This document shows, one piece after another, positions 38,476 to 52,889 of a DNA stretch of 64,000 nt. A program made the translations under genes and the position numbers. Every line of letters starts with the position of its first letter. The stretch's first letter is position 1. This stretch comes from Neocallimastix lanati (nom. inval.) (Eukaryota > Neocallimastigomycota > Neocallimastigomycetes > Neocallimastigales > Neocallimastigaceae): the NCBI GenBank assembly GCA_016946835.1, contig JACVTC010000121.1, forward strand, positions 402,501 to 466,500, read 5' to 3'. A model generated the notes under the pieces. The model made no database searches, was not told the DNA's origin, and saw nothing but the letters and a program-made list of their open reading frames with translations.

Positions 38476-39817
38476 AATATTTATTTTAAATTTTAAATAT
38501 ACTGTTTATGATATATGATAAATGATAATTAATGCATAAATATCAATATCAATATATATATCATAAGATACTTTTAATTATGAATATTTATATGACTTTT
38601 TTTTTTAGAATGAATTGTGATATACCATTGTTTTATTATTAGAAGAATAATAATATCATAAAAAAAAATAAACAATTTAAATCAAAGAATAGTTTAATTA
38701 TATCTCATGATTTATTAAATTTATTTTATGATAATAGAATGTATATCATTAAATATTAGTAATCATAATAATACTATGTTTTTTTTTTTATTGTTTATAA
38801 TTAATAATAATAATAAAAAAAATACAAAATATTATAAATTAATAGAACATTAATAATTAAATATATTATATTAATAATATTATTATTTAAATTTATTAAT
38901 TATTATTATTATTATTTTTTTTTTTAAATTTATTTATTTATTATTTTTACTTTTGATATTTTATTATTGTATATATATTTAAATATTCATAGTATTTATT
39001 TATTTTTTTTTCTTTTTTTCGTTATTACTATTTTATAAATTCTGTTACATTTCAATTATTCATATTTACATAGTAAACAAAAGTTATACGATCTATCAGT
39101 AAAATAGTTTTAAATTCAAAAATGATTACAATTTTTAAGAAATCTAGAACATTTAATTTTGATGGTAAAAATATATATATATTATTTATTTATGAATTGT
39201 TAAATATGAATAATTTTAATTATTAAAAAATAATACTATAAAATAATTGTATTTAAATATAAATAAAACCTAAGAAAATCATTATATCAATATATTTATA
39301 TATTTAGTAATATATATATATATATATATATATTTTTTATAATTAAATTATTTTTATAACTTATTGTTTAAATTAAAAATAAGAAAATACTCATGATGCA
39401 TTTTATTTTTTAAATTAATGTAAACATAATTGGCACTATGTTAAAAAAGATAATAATCAATGTGAATTGTATTTATCATCAGTATTAATAATAATTTATA
39501 TATAATTTAATTAAAATATTTAATGATATATAGTAATATTAATTATAAAGTGTACTATGTAATAAAAATATGGAAAAATATTTATTATGATTATTAGGGT
39601 TATAATTTATATAATGATTTAATAATTATAAATATTAATATATTATAATAATAATTAATAATTAAAATGATTTATTTAAATAATCATTTCAAAAATAAAA
39701 TTATATGACTAATTCAGTAGTATTTTACATTTTTAAGAATATATATGCATTTATGTATTGCATTTAAAATTAAATGAATAGATTTTCGGGATAACTATAT
39801 ATATATTTATTATATTT

Positions 39818-39850
<33 letters not shown>

Positions 39851-40506
39851 TTTTTCTTTTTAGTATAGTATTATTTTAGAGTAAATTCTAAAAAAAATAT
39901 TTTAATTACATTTTTTTTTTGAACAGTGAAGCTTTAATTATTTTAATTATTTTAATATTTAAAATGTTTATTATTAAAAATATATATTAGTTATTTGTTA
40001 GTAAGAAATAATATCATTAAAATATTATACCTTTTTTTTTTTTTTTAAAGTTGTCATTAATTAATTTAATTAATAATACTCTAAATATAGCATTATTATT
40101 ATTATTTTTTTTTTTTTTAAAAAAAACGATATTTATATAATGTTAAACAAAAGGAATATTAATTTTATTTTATTTTTATTAATGCAGCATAAGATTATAT
40201 TAAAATGTACTATTAATATATTAAAATAATACTTCAATTGTAATTTTAAATAAAGATCAATATTTCTATAGAGTAATTCATCTGTAATTTCTTATTCCTT
40301 TTAATTTCATTTCATTTCATTTTTTTTTTTAAAAAAAAAATAAGAATTTTTAAAATTTTTAGAATTAATTATTTTGATATAGAGAAGGATAATCAATAAA
40401 TTAATTATATTTATTATATAATTAATTTATTTTATCATTGTTGTTTTTAATATTATTATTACTATTTGTAATACTTATATTAATAAATATATTGTTTTTT
40501 TATTTA

Positions 40507-40556
<50 letters not shown>

Positions 40557-43500
40557 TTCTTTATTATTTTATAAATGAAAAAAAGAAGTTTTTTTCGTAT
40601 AAAATTAATAATATTTTTTTTATACTAAATAAATTTTTGTAATTTTTTTTATATTCATTTGATTATAATTAATTTTATTTATTTTATTTTTTTTATTTAT
40701 GCTTTAATTAATTAAAATTAGAATCATGATGGTATTTTTACATATTTATTTAACTTTATAAGCCATTCTTTTAAATCTTTTTAATCGATGGGTAATATTT
40801 TAATAAAATAATTATTATTTGATTAATTAAAGATAACTACTATATTTATTTTATAATATAATATATTATATTATATATACTTTTAAAAAAAAACAAAAAA
40901 CAAAAAACAAAAAAACAATAAAAAAAAAAAAAAAAAAAAAACAATAATTTATGTTCAATTAAAACTTTCATTTAAAAAATAATTAATAATTTAATAAAAA
41001 TTTAAGTAATTATCAACATAATATTTAATTTATTGATTTTACTAATATTTACTTTTTTTTTATATTTTTTTTTTGACTTTGTTTTCTTTTTTCTTTTTAT
41101 ATTTCATTATTACTAAAAAATATTATATTAATTATTAAATTAATATTGCTTAATTAGATATGTATTTACATTTTGATATACTATAATAATATAATATTAA
41201 TATTTAACAGATATAATATAAAATTTTAATTAGATTTTATAATAAAAATTAATTTTTTTATTATTATTTGAATTTTGTTATTAAAAATTTGTCTATTAAA
41301 ATTTTAATTATGTAAATTAGGGAAAAAATTAAAACAATAAATGTAAAAAGGATAGAATTTTAATGCTATAACAAATTTTTAAATAAGAACGTTTTTTTTT
41401 CTTTTAAAAAAAAGGATGTAAAGATGTCAAAGAGAAGAAATAATAAAAGAAAATTAGGTTAATCTTATATTTTTATAGTATATAATTTTTTTTTATTTAA
41501 AAAATTAAAAATAAATTAATATATGATTGCTTTTATAATATATAAAATTCTAGATTATTGATTTTTAATCAACATTTTATAAAAACTTTATATGATTAAA
41601 AAATTCATAAACACAAAATAATATAAAATCAATAATTTAGGATATTATTTTAAATTGTTTTTTTTTTTTTTTTATTTTTATTTTTTATTTTTTAATTTTA
41701 TTTTATTTATTATTTTTTTTTTAATTTAATATTAATATACTATATTACTTATTTTAAACATTTTTATATTTAATAAAATTAAGTCGTATTAAAAATTATT
41801 TTTATATTATAATTTAATTAAAATTTTATTATAATTTAAATAACTACAATAATATAATCATATTATTGATTGATGATATTATATAATAATTTATATTTAA
41901 ATAGCTTTCCATTTTTATTAAATAGTAATATCAAATTCAATAATTGTACACATTTAATTGTTTAAAATATTATAATTAAAGTTTGTTATCTATTTATTAA
42001 TTATTTTATATAATTTTGTCATGTTAAATTAAATATATTAATTATGATAACTATTAAATTATAATTAAAATTTATTTTTAATTAATATTCTTTTTAATCA
42101 ATATAATTAATTTATATCAATATAATTAATTTATATTATTTAATAGGTAAGATAAATTAATTATATTTCCAAAAAAAAAGAAATATTTATTACATTTATA
42201 TAATATGTCTCCCTTACTTGAATAAAAAAATTAATATATATTTAATTTTTTTATTTTTATTATTAAAAAATATTCAATTTTTTTTCTATATTATATTTTT
42301 CATAGAACATTTTTTTTTTATCTTATTAGATACTATTCATAATAATATAATTTTAATACAAATTCAAGAAATGCAATCTAAAATATTTATTAAAGTTTTA
42401 ATACATCATATTGTATCATTTTTAAAATTATAAAAGCATATATTTAATAAAAAAATTTTTTTTTTTAAATAAAATTTAATAAAAAGTATTTTAATTATTA
42501 ATAAAAATTGCTATAATATAGTTAAAATTGTTTCAATAAAAAACAAATGTTTATTAAAATAGAAATTTTTTTTTTTTAAAAGTTGTGCTAATTTTAAATA
42601 TATTAATAAATATACTAATTATATATTTATAATTTTAAAATCTTTAATATTTCATATCTCAGTTATTTTATAACTATATAATTTCAATATCTTTTCGATA
42701 ATATATATATATTATATGTAAATTTAACAACAAAAAATAGTTGGAATATAAAATATAAATTAATATAAAAATAAGATAGGAGAAAATATATATATTTTTT
42801 GTATTTTAATTTTGATATAGTTTAATAATTATTTATTAATGTAGTTAAAAATTCATTAAAGAAAAAAGTTTAAAAGTTTTCAAAAAATATAATGTAAAGA
42901 AAACTAAATATAGCATTAACAATAACATTAACATATATAGTATTTTTAATGAATTAAAATGCTTATCTTTTTTTAATATGAAATTATTTAATAATATGTA
43001 ATATTATTAAATTTTCTTATAGTATAATATAGCATTATATAATATATAAATGAATATTATATATTATTTATATAAAAGATTGAGAAAAACAAATTATAGT
43101 TAAAAAAAAAAAATAATTTTGATTATTTAATTACTCCGATTAACTATAATCAATTAAAAATAAATTTTTTAATTAATAAAAAATAAATGACTAGTTTATT
43201 TTTTTTTATTTTATTTTTTTTTTTAAATTATTGAATATATTATGAATAATTTTTTTTTTTAAGTACTAATACAATATACTTATAATATGCTGTTAAATTT
43301 ACTTATTTTTAAAATGTATAAATTAATAATGTATAAATAATATTAAATAAGTATATAAAGTTCTTATGTAAATAGTAAAGATACATATTAACAATAGATA
43401 TTAACAATAGATAATAATATATTAATATCTATTTATGAGTATTATTATATATATATAATGATATAATTTAAAATTTCATATATATATTGATGTGTAATAT

Positions 43501-43719
43501 CATAAATCAAAAGGTTAGGCTATTAAAGAACGGGAAAGTCAAATAAATAATAAATTTCTTTGTTTTAAAACTATGTACATTTCATTTCTAATTGTATAGC
43601 TCTTTTTAATAATTTAATTTTAAAATATTAGTAAAATGTAAAATTGTTATAATTGTTAAAAATTTATTTGGTATATTTAAATTATATTTCATTTTATTAA
43701 TTATTAATAAATGATTTTT

Positions 43720-43889
43720 TTTAATAAAAATCTATTTATAAATAATTTATTATAATTGTATTATTATATCATAACAAAAAATAAAAATAGTAATGATTAA
43801 TTCTGATAATGAACTAAATAAATATTTCCTTTTAAATTATTAAATAAATATATTAATATTTATTTATTATTACTTTTGAAATTATTATT
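43720..43889 (-). repeat. Dispersed repeat, right arm of inverted pair
   Basis: Inverted copy of 38304-38475, 5.3 kb away. Similarity ends abruptly after TTTTGAAATTATT, which suggests a defined element end. No coding content. Confidence 0.8.
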
Positions 43890-44449
43890 AATAAATATAA
43901 ATATTACAAAAAACTACTTATTAATTATTTCATTTTCTTTCATCATATCATAATTTTTATATATTAAATTACTATTATTTGGCTAATTTTCTAACTTATT
44001 TTTAATTTTATAATATATTCTTTAACTTTTTTTTTAGCTTTGTATATAGAAAAAAAAAATAAGAAAATATAAAAAAGTGGTATTATATTACCTTTATTGT
44101 TAATATTTAATTTTTTATTAAGATAATACTAATATTAATACTAATATTAATACTAATATTAATAATAGTAATACTACTAATAAATACTACTGTTATTAAT
44201 AATATACTTTAAAATATCAAAAGATTAAAATAATATTAATATGTATATAAGGAGATATTAATTATTAATTATTAATTTTATATTTATTTATATTATATAT
44301 ATATTCATTTATTCTTGTGATATGCTTTTTTTTTTTTTTTTTTTTTTTTTTATATATATATATCTACAAATTTACAATATTAATATTTAAGGAAAAATAA
44401 AAAAAAAAAACTATACTTATTAGGGAAATATATATTATGTAATTATTAA

Positions 44450-44497
<48 letters not shown>

Positions 44498-44639
44498 AAA
44501 TGTAGACTCAATATCAATAAGTCATAAAAATTTGATAATAAAAAAAGTCAATTTTAATATATTTTTTAATTTTTTTTTTAATATTACTAAATAATGGATA
44601 TAAGTAAATATTATGAAATTTAATTTTATTAATACACAT

Positions 44640-44935
44640 AAGGTTTCTGGATCGATCCCAAGACTACTTCCTGAATTTATATAAAGGGATTTTTATCATC
44701 CCAAGGTGTTTTTCCCTATAAATGAAATCGGATATTCGATCGTCATGATAAGTATTCCAATTGCTAAACTAAATAATTGTTAGTGCGTATAGGGAATGTC
44801 TTTCAAGCTAGCCTTGCTTTGAGAGAGGTCCGCATCGACCCGAAACGGTATGACAATGAATCCAATGAAAGTCTGATATGTTTAAGGGAGAGACTGGAGG
44901 CTATTATGTCCTCCCCTCTTGTTAATCTCAGTCTA
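44640..44935 (+). other. Isolated GC-enriched island, unknown
   Basis: Roughly 300 bp of clearly higher GC sits alone in the A/T desert. Frames show coding-like stretches broken by stops: KVSGSIPRLLPEFI then a stop, PKVFFPINEIGYSIVMISIP, and in another frame ASLALREVRIDPKRYDNESN followed by ESLICLRERLEAIMSSPLV. I do not recognise the protein. The island ends in GTCTAAAAAT, slightly like the LINE tail. A decayed transposon or gene fragment is the most likely reading; a non-coding RNA is the alternative. Confidence 0.45.
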
Positions 44936-45557
44936 AAAATATATATTAATTTATATTATATCTATTTTTTAATACAAAACATAAATTTTAACAAATATAT
45001 ATGAATTTATTTTTTAAATACTTTATATTTTTAAATTTTTAAATAGTTCTAATTATTTTTTTTATTTTTCTTATAAAGATGAAAATATGATTTAATATAT
45101 TTTTATGTAATACTTAATAAATTAAACAATATTATTAATATGATACAATGAATTAGAGATAATTTTTTTTTTTTTTTTTTACATTATTATTTTATTATTT
45201 TATATACATATTTTTTTTATTTAATTTAGTTTTTTGTAATAAGAAATATTTAATTTAAAATATATTAACTTTAAATTTATAATTAAATTTATATAATCTT
45301 GACTCATATATATGTACATATATGTCTAATTTTTTTTTTTTTTTTTTTTTTAGTAAATTATTAATTTTTTTATTCTTATTATGCTCTTTTTAATATTTTT
45401 ATTTTTAACATTGTTATAATACAAATAATAATAGTATTAAATTTTTACTATAGTGCTTTTTATTCAGGGGGTTAATATGAACAATCTAGTTACATGAATA
45501 TAACATTAACTATATTTATATATATTATTATTATATGTTATTATATAATATATATAT

Positions 45558-45599
<42 letters not shown>

Positions 45600-45803
45600 A
45601 TCAGAGTTCTCTTCAAGTTGAATTAAAACTTTTATAAATAAATATAATTTCTAATTAAAAAAAATAAACTAATTAATATAGTAAATATGTTCTTATATAA
45701 TGTTGAATATTAATAATATGAATATTAATAATAACAAAATTTAATTAATCCAATTTTTATATGTATAAGATGATAATGATGAATTTTTTTTTATTTATTT
45801 TAT

Positions 45804-45836
<33 letters not shown>

Positions 45837-46037
45837 GGGACTTTCTAAATTACTTTTTGAATATTTAATTTTTTTTTTTATAGTTTCTTTTTCAAAAGTA
45901 AAATAGTAAATTTAATATATATACATATATATTATTAGAACAAAGTCATTTTTTATATGCTTTAATAATTATTTTTTTAGTGTTAATACATGTTTAAAAT
46001 GTTACTTTAACATGTATTATTTTAATAAATTAATAAA

Positions 46038-46145
<108 letters not shown>

Positions 46146-49100
46146 AAACAAATCAATAATAAGTAAATAAATAAATAAATAAGTAAGTAAATAAATATGT
46201 AAATAAATAAGTATAAAAAATCTCATATTTAAGAAAAAATTGATAACAAAAAATTATTAATTTAGGTATTTAATTATAATTAACTTTATTTAATAAATAT
46301 TTATTTTTTTGAATTTTTTTGTATAAAATTAGTTTTAAAATTTAATATAATAAAGTTTTTAAAGTTAAATAATAATATTTAATAATAATAAATAGATAAA
46401 TTTAAAGATAATTAGTAATATATATATAGATATATATAGTATTTAATTAAATAAAATAAATTTATTAATATTTAAAAATTTCAACATACTATTTTGTTTG
46501 GAGAAAAGTTTTTATACTTCAAATCATAATTATATGTAACATAAAATATATTAAAAAAATATATAAATTAAAATTATGTAATAATAATATATTAATATTG
46601 TATAATATATTAAAATACAAATAACATAAAAAATATATATAAATATATATATTTAATTATTAATAATATATATGACGAATATTATAAATTTATAAATCTT
46701 AATATATGCATTTTTTAAATAGTCCTTTAAGATAATTTTTATTTTTTCATTTTCAAAATTATTAGAATTGGTTTAATTTTAGTAAATATGAATTTTAATT
46801 TATAATATATATATTTTTATAGTAGTAATGATGATAATAATAAAATAACAACAAAAATAATACTACTAATAATAATGATAGTAATAACGACAATGATAAT
46901 AATAATAATAGATAATAATTAATAATACCAAATTATAACCGCATTTTGAAATATCAATATCATCTTATTATTCCTTATGATTTTTGCACTAAATTTAAAA
47001 TGAAATTATCATTTTAATATTTTTAATACTTCAAACCATTTAAAATTTTTGAAAGCAGTTTAGAATATTTTATAGTGTGTATTAAAATAAAAACAAAAAT
47101 AAAATAAGTTAATTAATATGTAAATAAATAAATGAATGAATAAATGAATAAATGAATAAGTAATCCAAAACAATATAAGTAATAAAATAAATAATAAAAT
47201 AATATAAATAATAAATATATATAAAAAAGTTTTTAAGTAATATATATTTTCCTCATTAAATTAATAAATAAAATCTATATACATTCTTTAAATATATTAT
47301 GTATATGCCGTTTCTTAATTATTATTTTGATATTATATAATATTTAGATAATGGGAAAATTTTATAATGAAAAATAAATAGTATATATATTTACTTATTA
47401 TTGTTTTATGTCAAAATTTTAAATATAAATATAAGTATTCTAATTAATTTAAATTATATTTTTTAATTAAAATTTAAAATTAATAAGAAGATTTTTAAAA
47501 AAGAAGATACAGTTATTAAAGATATTATGAAAAATGATAATTTATATTTTCCATGGTAATACAAAAAATACGAAAAATACAAAAAAAAAAAAAAAAAAAA
47601 AAAGATTTTAAAAATAAATATGACATATTAAATGATAAAAGAATATTAATTAGTGTTTAATTTGTATATATTAAATCATTAATTTAAAAAACCAATCTTT
47701 TTTTTTTTTTTATTGATTTCTTATTTATTAAATGATGATACATAGAATATAACTTTAATTATGATAATTCTTTCTGTTACTTAGTAAAATATGTGTTGTA
47801 GAAAGTATAAAGAATATCAATATTTATTGAAAAAAGTTCAAAAATTATTTTTATTTTAATACACCATGAAATATCAATTATATAATATTTTTATAAACTT
47901 GCTTTATTTTTAAAAGTGTAAATAAACATATTTTTAATCTAATTCATCTTATAATAATAAAGAATCACATATATGATAAAAATAAATAATAAACTAAATC
48001 TAAATATAATAATCATCTTAAAATAAAAACATGAATTGTTTTTTCTTTTTTGATAGCTTTTTTTTTTTCTATTTATTAATATATATTTTTTTAATTTTAT
48101 TTATTTAATTTTAAGTTTTTTTTATTTTGTAAAGATGTTTGATCTTAAAGTATATTTAATTAAATAAGTTTGATAAATAAAAAAAAAAAAAAAAAAAGAT
48201 TTATGTAATTTTAATATAAGGTTTGATACTTGTTAGAAGCTTTTTTATTATAAATATAAAAATTTAAGAAATATAAACAAAATATAATAAATATAAATTA
48301 TTATAAAGAGTATTATAATTAATAACTATAATAATAATAATTATAATTATTTTTATAATTAAAAATAGAAATTATAAATTTTTAACTATAATTAATATAT
48401 AAAACTAACTTTAAATGTAAGATTAAAAGTTAATTTAATATTAATTTCTCTATTAATATAATGGTTTTCCTTCGTTTCTTTCATTTTTTTTTTCTTTTTT
48501 TAATAAAAAAGAAAAAAGAAAATTAATGTAATTAAGAAAGGCTAGTTAAATTTATTGATAAGTATTTTTATTAATATTATTTAAATTCCAAAGAAAAACA
48601 TAATATTAAAAAAAGACATTTCATAATTGTAATAATAATAATAAAATTAATTATAAATTAAGATTTTAATTTACTAATGTTTTTATATATTAAAGAAAAT
48701 GAAATTCAAATAAACAGAAATAATGTAATTAAAAATAAAATATTATAAAAAATAATAAAAGCCAATCTTGATAATTTTTTAGTTAAATAGTATTTTTTTT
48801 ATTTTACTTTATATTTATTTAAATATCAAATTGGAATATTATTGATATAAATATAATATTCTAATTTGGTATTTAAATAAATATAAATATTAATTATAAT
48901 AATTATAATAAAAATAATAAAGGAAAATTATAAAATGTATTTAATATTAATAATAAAATATAATTATAATAATAAAAATTATAGCAAAAATAAAACGAAC
49001 ATGCTTATATAATCAACTTTTTTTTTTTTTTTTTGATGTTTTTTTTATATATTAAATAAAATAAAATAAAAGTTTTTTTTTTTTTTTTAATATTTATTAT

Positions 49101-50145
49101 TTTATCTATTATTGATTTTATATATAAAATCAGTAATTAATAATAAAATATATGTATACTATAAATATAGTATACTACATTAAATATAATGAACAATACA
49201 TTATATATATTAGATATAAAATATGATACAAAATTTATATTCAAAATAATATATCAATTTTAAGTATAAAGTACATTCTACTAAAGATTTGTTTTTAGCA
49301 ATTAAACATTCTCATTATTATTTTTTGTAATATTTAAAAATATATTGTATTAAAAATAATTATTATATAACATTTGTGTAACATTAAAAACCAATTAATT
49401 GTTTTTAATATTAAATTAACTTTTATATTATCTTTATTTCATATTAATATTACATTTAATAAATATTTTTAAATTATATATCTTAAAAATTGGAAAAAAA
49501 AATTAAACTAAAATAATACTATTCTATTAAAAAATAAAATATTATATATATTATAATATATTATCATATTTATTACATTATAATATTGATATTATCAATA
49601 AAAATAAAATATGTAGACCATATAAAGATATATAAGACATTTAAATATTTAAATAGAAATATATTAAAGACATTTTAAATTAAAGAAAAGAAAAAAAATT
49701 TAAAGAAAAAAAAGATAAATTTTAAATATATTTATATAACATTTTGTACAATACTTTTAATAGATTAAAAATTATAATATATAATAATTATATTAATAAT
49801 TATTTTATATTCAATTAAATTGATATTAATAAATATATTTAAAATATTTAGTACCATATTTTTTTTTAAAAAATTTTGGAATATATTTATTTTTTTAGTT
49901 AAAATTTTCCGATATAATATTATATAATATCAAAGTAAAATATAATATATATGATATTTAAATTTATATGAATATTATAATTATATATCCAATATTAATT
50001 TATTATATTTAAACAAAAATTATATATAAGCTTAACGTTTGATATAAATATATTAATAAAAAATAATAAAATCAAATTTAGTATATATATATAAATCAAA
50101 TAAAATAAAATGAGTAGATAAATATTTAGTATATATTAATTATAA

Positions 50146-50310
50146 TAAAAATAAAAACAAAATAAAAACAAAATAAAAACATAATAAAAACGAAATAAAA
50201 ACAAAATAAAAACAAAATAAAAGCATAATAAAAACAAAATAAAAATATAATAAAAACAAAATAAAAACAAAATTAAAGACAAAATAAAAACAAAATTAAA
50301 AAACAAAATA
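50146..50310. repeat. Undecanucleotide array AAAATAAAAAC
   Basis: About 14 copies of an 11-bp unit AAAATAAAAAC with variants (AACATAAT, AACGAAAT, AAGCATAAT). Confidence 0.88.
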
Positions 50311-52889
50311 AATTAAATAAATAGTAGAATATGAATGTAATGAATATAAAATATAAATTGAATAAAATAAAATAGAAATAAAATAAATAGTTTTATAAAA
50401 AATAAAATAAAATGTACTTCAATAATATTATATAGTTATTATTGAAATAATGTTAAATATTAAGGGAGTAGAGTAGTAATTCATACCTTAATATTTTTAT
50501 TTTATTAATATCCTATAATTTATTTTTAATTTATTTTAATTTACTAAATATTCTTATTTTAATATTATGTTAAAATATTTTTAAAAAAAATAGTATTATT
50601 AGTAATGATTATTATATTTTATATCATATATTCCAATTTTTATTTAATAAATTTAAAAAAAGAATAATGATAAATAATAAAAATAAATTAATAACACTAT
50701 ATTATAATTAATATTATTAAATAAATAAATGAATAAATAAATAAAATGTAAAATTAAATAAAATATAAAATATTCTTAATATCTCTAATATATAAAAAAA
50801 TAAATGAAATGGTATATGTTCATTTTTTTTTCTTTCAAAATTTATTATATAAATATGATTTTACTATTATCATTATTATTATGGTGATATTAAGTAAATA
50901 ATAAAATCTATAAACTATTAATAATAATAATAACAATAATAACAAAACAAAAAAAAATTTCTTTTTTTTAATAATTTTAAATGTATAATTTTAAAAAAAT
51001 TTATTTTATTCTTTTATTCATATTGATTTATTAATTTAATTAAAAATATTTATTAATATTATATTTATTTTTTATATTAAAAAAAAAAGATTAAATTTAT
51101 TAAAAATAATATATTATCTAATATATTCCAATATATATTCTAATTAATTAATAATGTCATTTTTATAAGTAAATCTAATATACTTTTTTAATATATATAT
51201 ATATATTTTTTTTAAAATTTTATTATAAAAGCTTACATTTTTTCTTTATTTTTTTTTTTTTTTTTACTCTAAAATTTACAGTATCAAAAAAGCTAATATA
51301 TTTAATTATTTTTCTTTTTTTTCTTTTTCTTTTTTTTCTTTTTTTTTTTTTTTTACTTCTATAAGTATTTAATATTAATTCTTTTAATTTATAAATAATT
51401 AAAAACGTTTATAACTTTTAATAATTGTAATATATATTTATTCAGTTTAATAATTTACAAAAGAAAAAGAAAAAAAGAAACATTAATTCAGTTAATTTAA
51501 ACTAATATTATATTTATTTGTATAAATTAATTCTTTTTTCTTTTTTTTATATTATTAAATATTAAAAGTTTATAAATTAGTATTTATTTATTAATATTAA
51601 AAGGGAAAAAGTAGGGTAAAGCTAAAGAAAAAAAAAAATCAGAAAAAAAAAAAAAAAAAAAAAAGAAATTCTACTTTTAAAAAAAAATAAGAAAAAAAAA
51701 TTAATATTTAAATAATGTTATTTTTATAATAGGATAGTAATATAATACTATTAAAATATTTATTGTATTTGTTTTTTATATATATAAATAAAAGAAATAG
51801 TTTTACGTAATAACATTAAATTTTATAATATAAAACGTTGAACCTATTTTTTTTTATTTATTAAAAAACTTTTAAATACAAAAAGGTGTATTATTACTTA
51901 ATATTATTCATATAAATTTGATATTTATACAATAATAACATTTTATATATAATTTAAAAAGATAAAACTTTTTTTTTATAAAAAAAGTAAATTATTAAAA
52001 AGTAATTTTCATAAATTAAAATAAAATATATAAAAAATAGGTGAGCATTTATTTAAAAATTATATATATATAATTATTAACAAAAGAAGAAAGACATGAA
52101 ATATTAATTTTATTTTCTATTTTAATAATAATAAAAAAATATAAATTATATTATATTTAATGTAATATATAATTTAATAGTTTTACTAATTATATATACC
52201 TTTCTTATATAAAGGTATTATTTGAAATATATATTGTAATAAATATAACATATAATATAAATTTTTTTACTAACCCTATAATATTTTTTTTTTTTTTTAA
52301 AAAAAGACTAATAGTGATACTATTAATATTGAATATTAAGTAAGTTATATATATATTTATATGTATTAAATAATATGTTAAATATAAACTAATTATAATT
52401 TTTATTTTTTTTTTCCAATAAAGTACTATTTGCTTATTAGATAGCCTTATAAGTTCTCTGTAAAAAATAATAATAATAAAAAATTGTATTGACAAAAATT
52501 TTAAAAAGGAAATATTAAAAAAAAAAAAAAAATAAAAAAAAAAAAATAAAAAAAAAAAAAATAAGATAAAAATAAAATAAATCAGAGTAAAAAAGATAAA
52601 AAAAAAAAAAATAAAATCAAAAAAGAGAACACATACAAAAAAAGTAAAAGTATAAAAATAAAAAAAAAAGTTAAAATAAAAAAAAAAGTTATAAAAAAAA
52701 AATAAAATAAAAAAAAAAAAAACATAAAAAAAATTTTTTTATTTAAAAAGCCTCAAGAACCATATTTTTAATATAATATAGAGGTTTATATAATCAAAAT
52801 TTAATAAATATATAATAATCAAAAGAAATTTTATTTTAGTTTATTTTTTTTATTTTATTTATTTTTTTTTAAAGATAATATTATATAAA

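Noticed and set aside
42218-42433. 71-codon hydrophobic frame
   Set aside because: Phe/Ile/Leu low complexity, as expected by chance at this base composition.
44640-44720. Possible tRNA or hammerhead ribozyme in the GC island (GGATCGATCC, CTGATATG, CCCGAAAC)
   Set aside because: No cloverleaf can be drawn, and the hammerhead core CUGANGA is absent.
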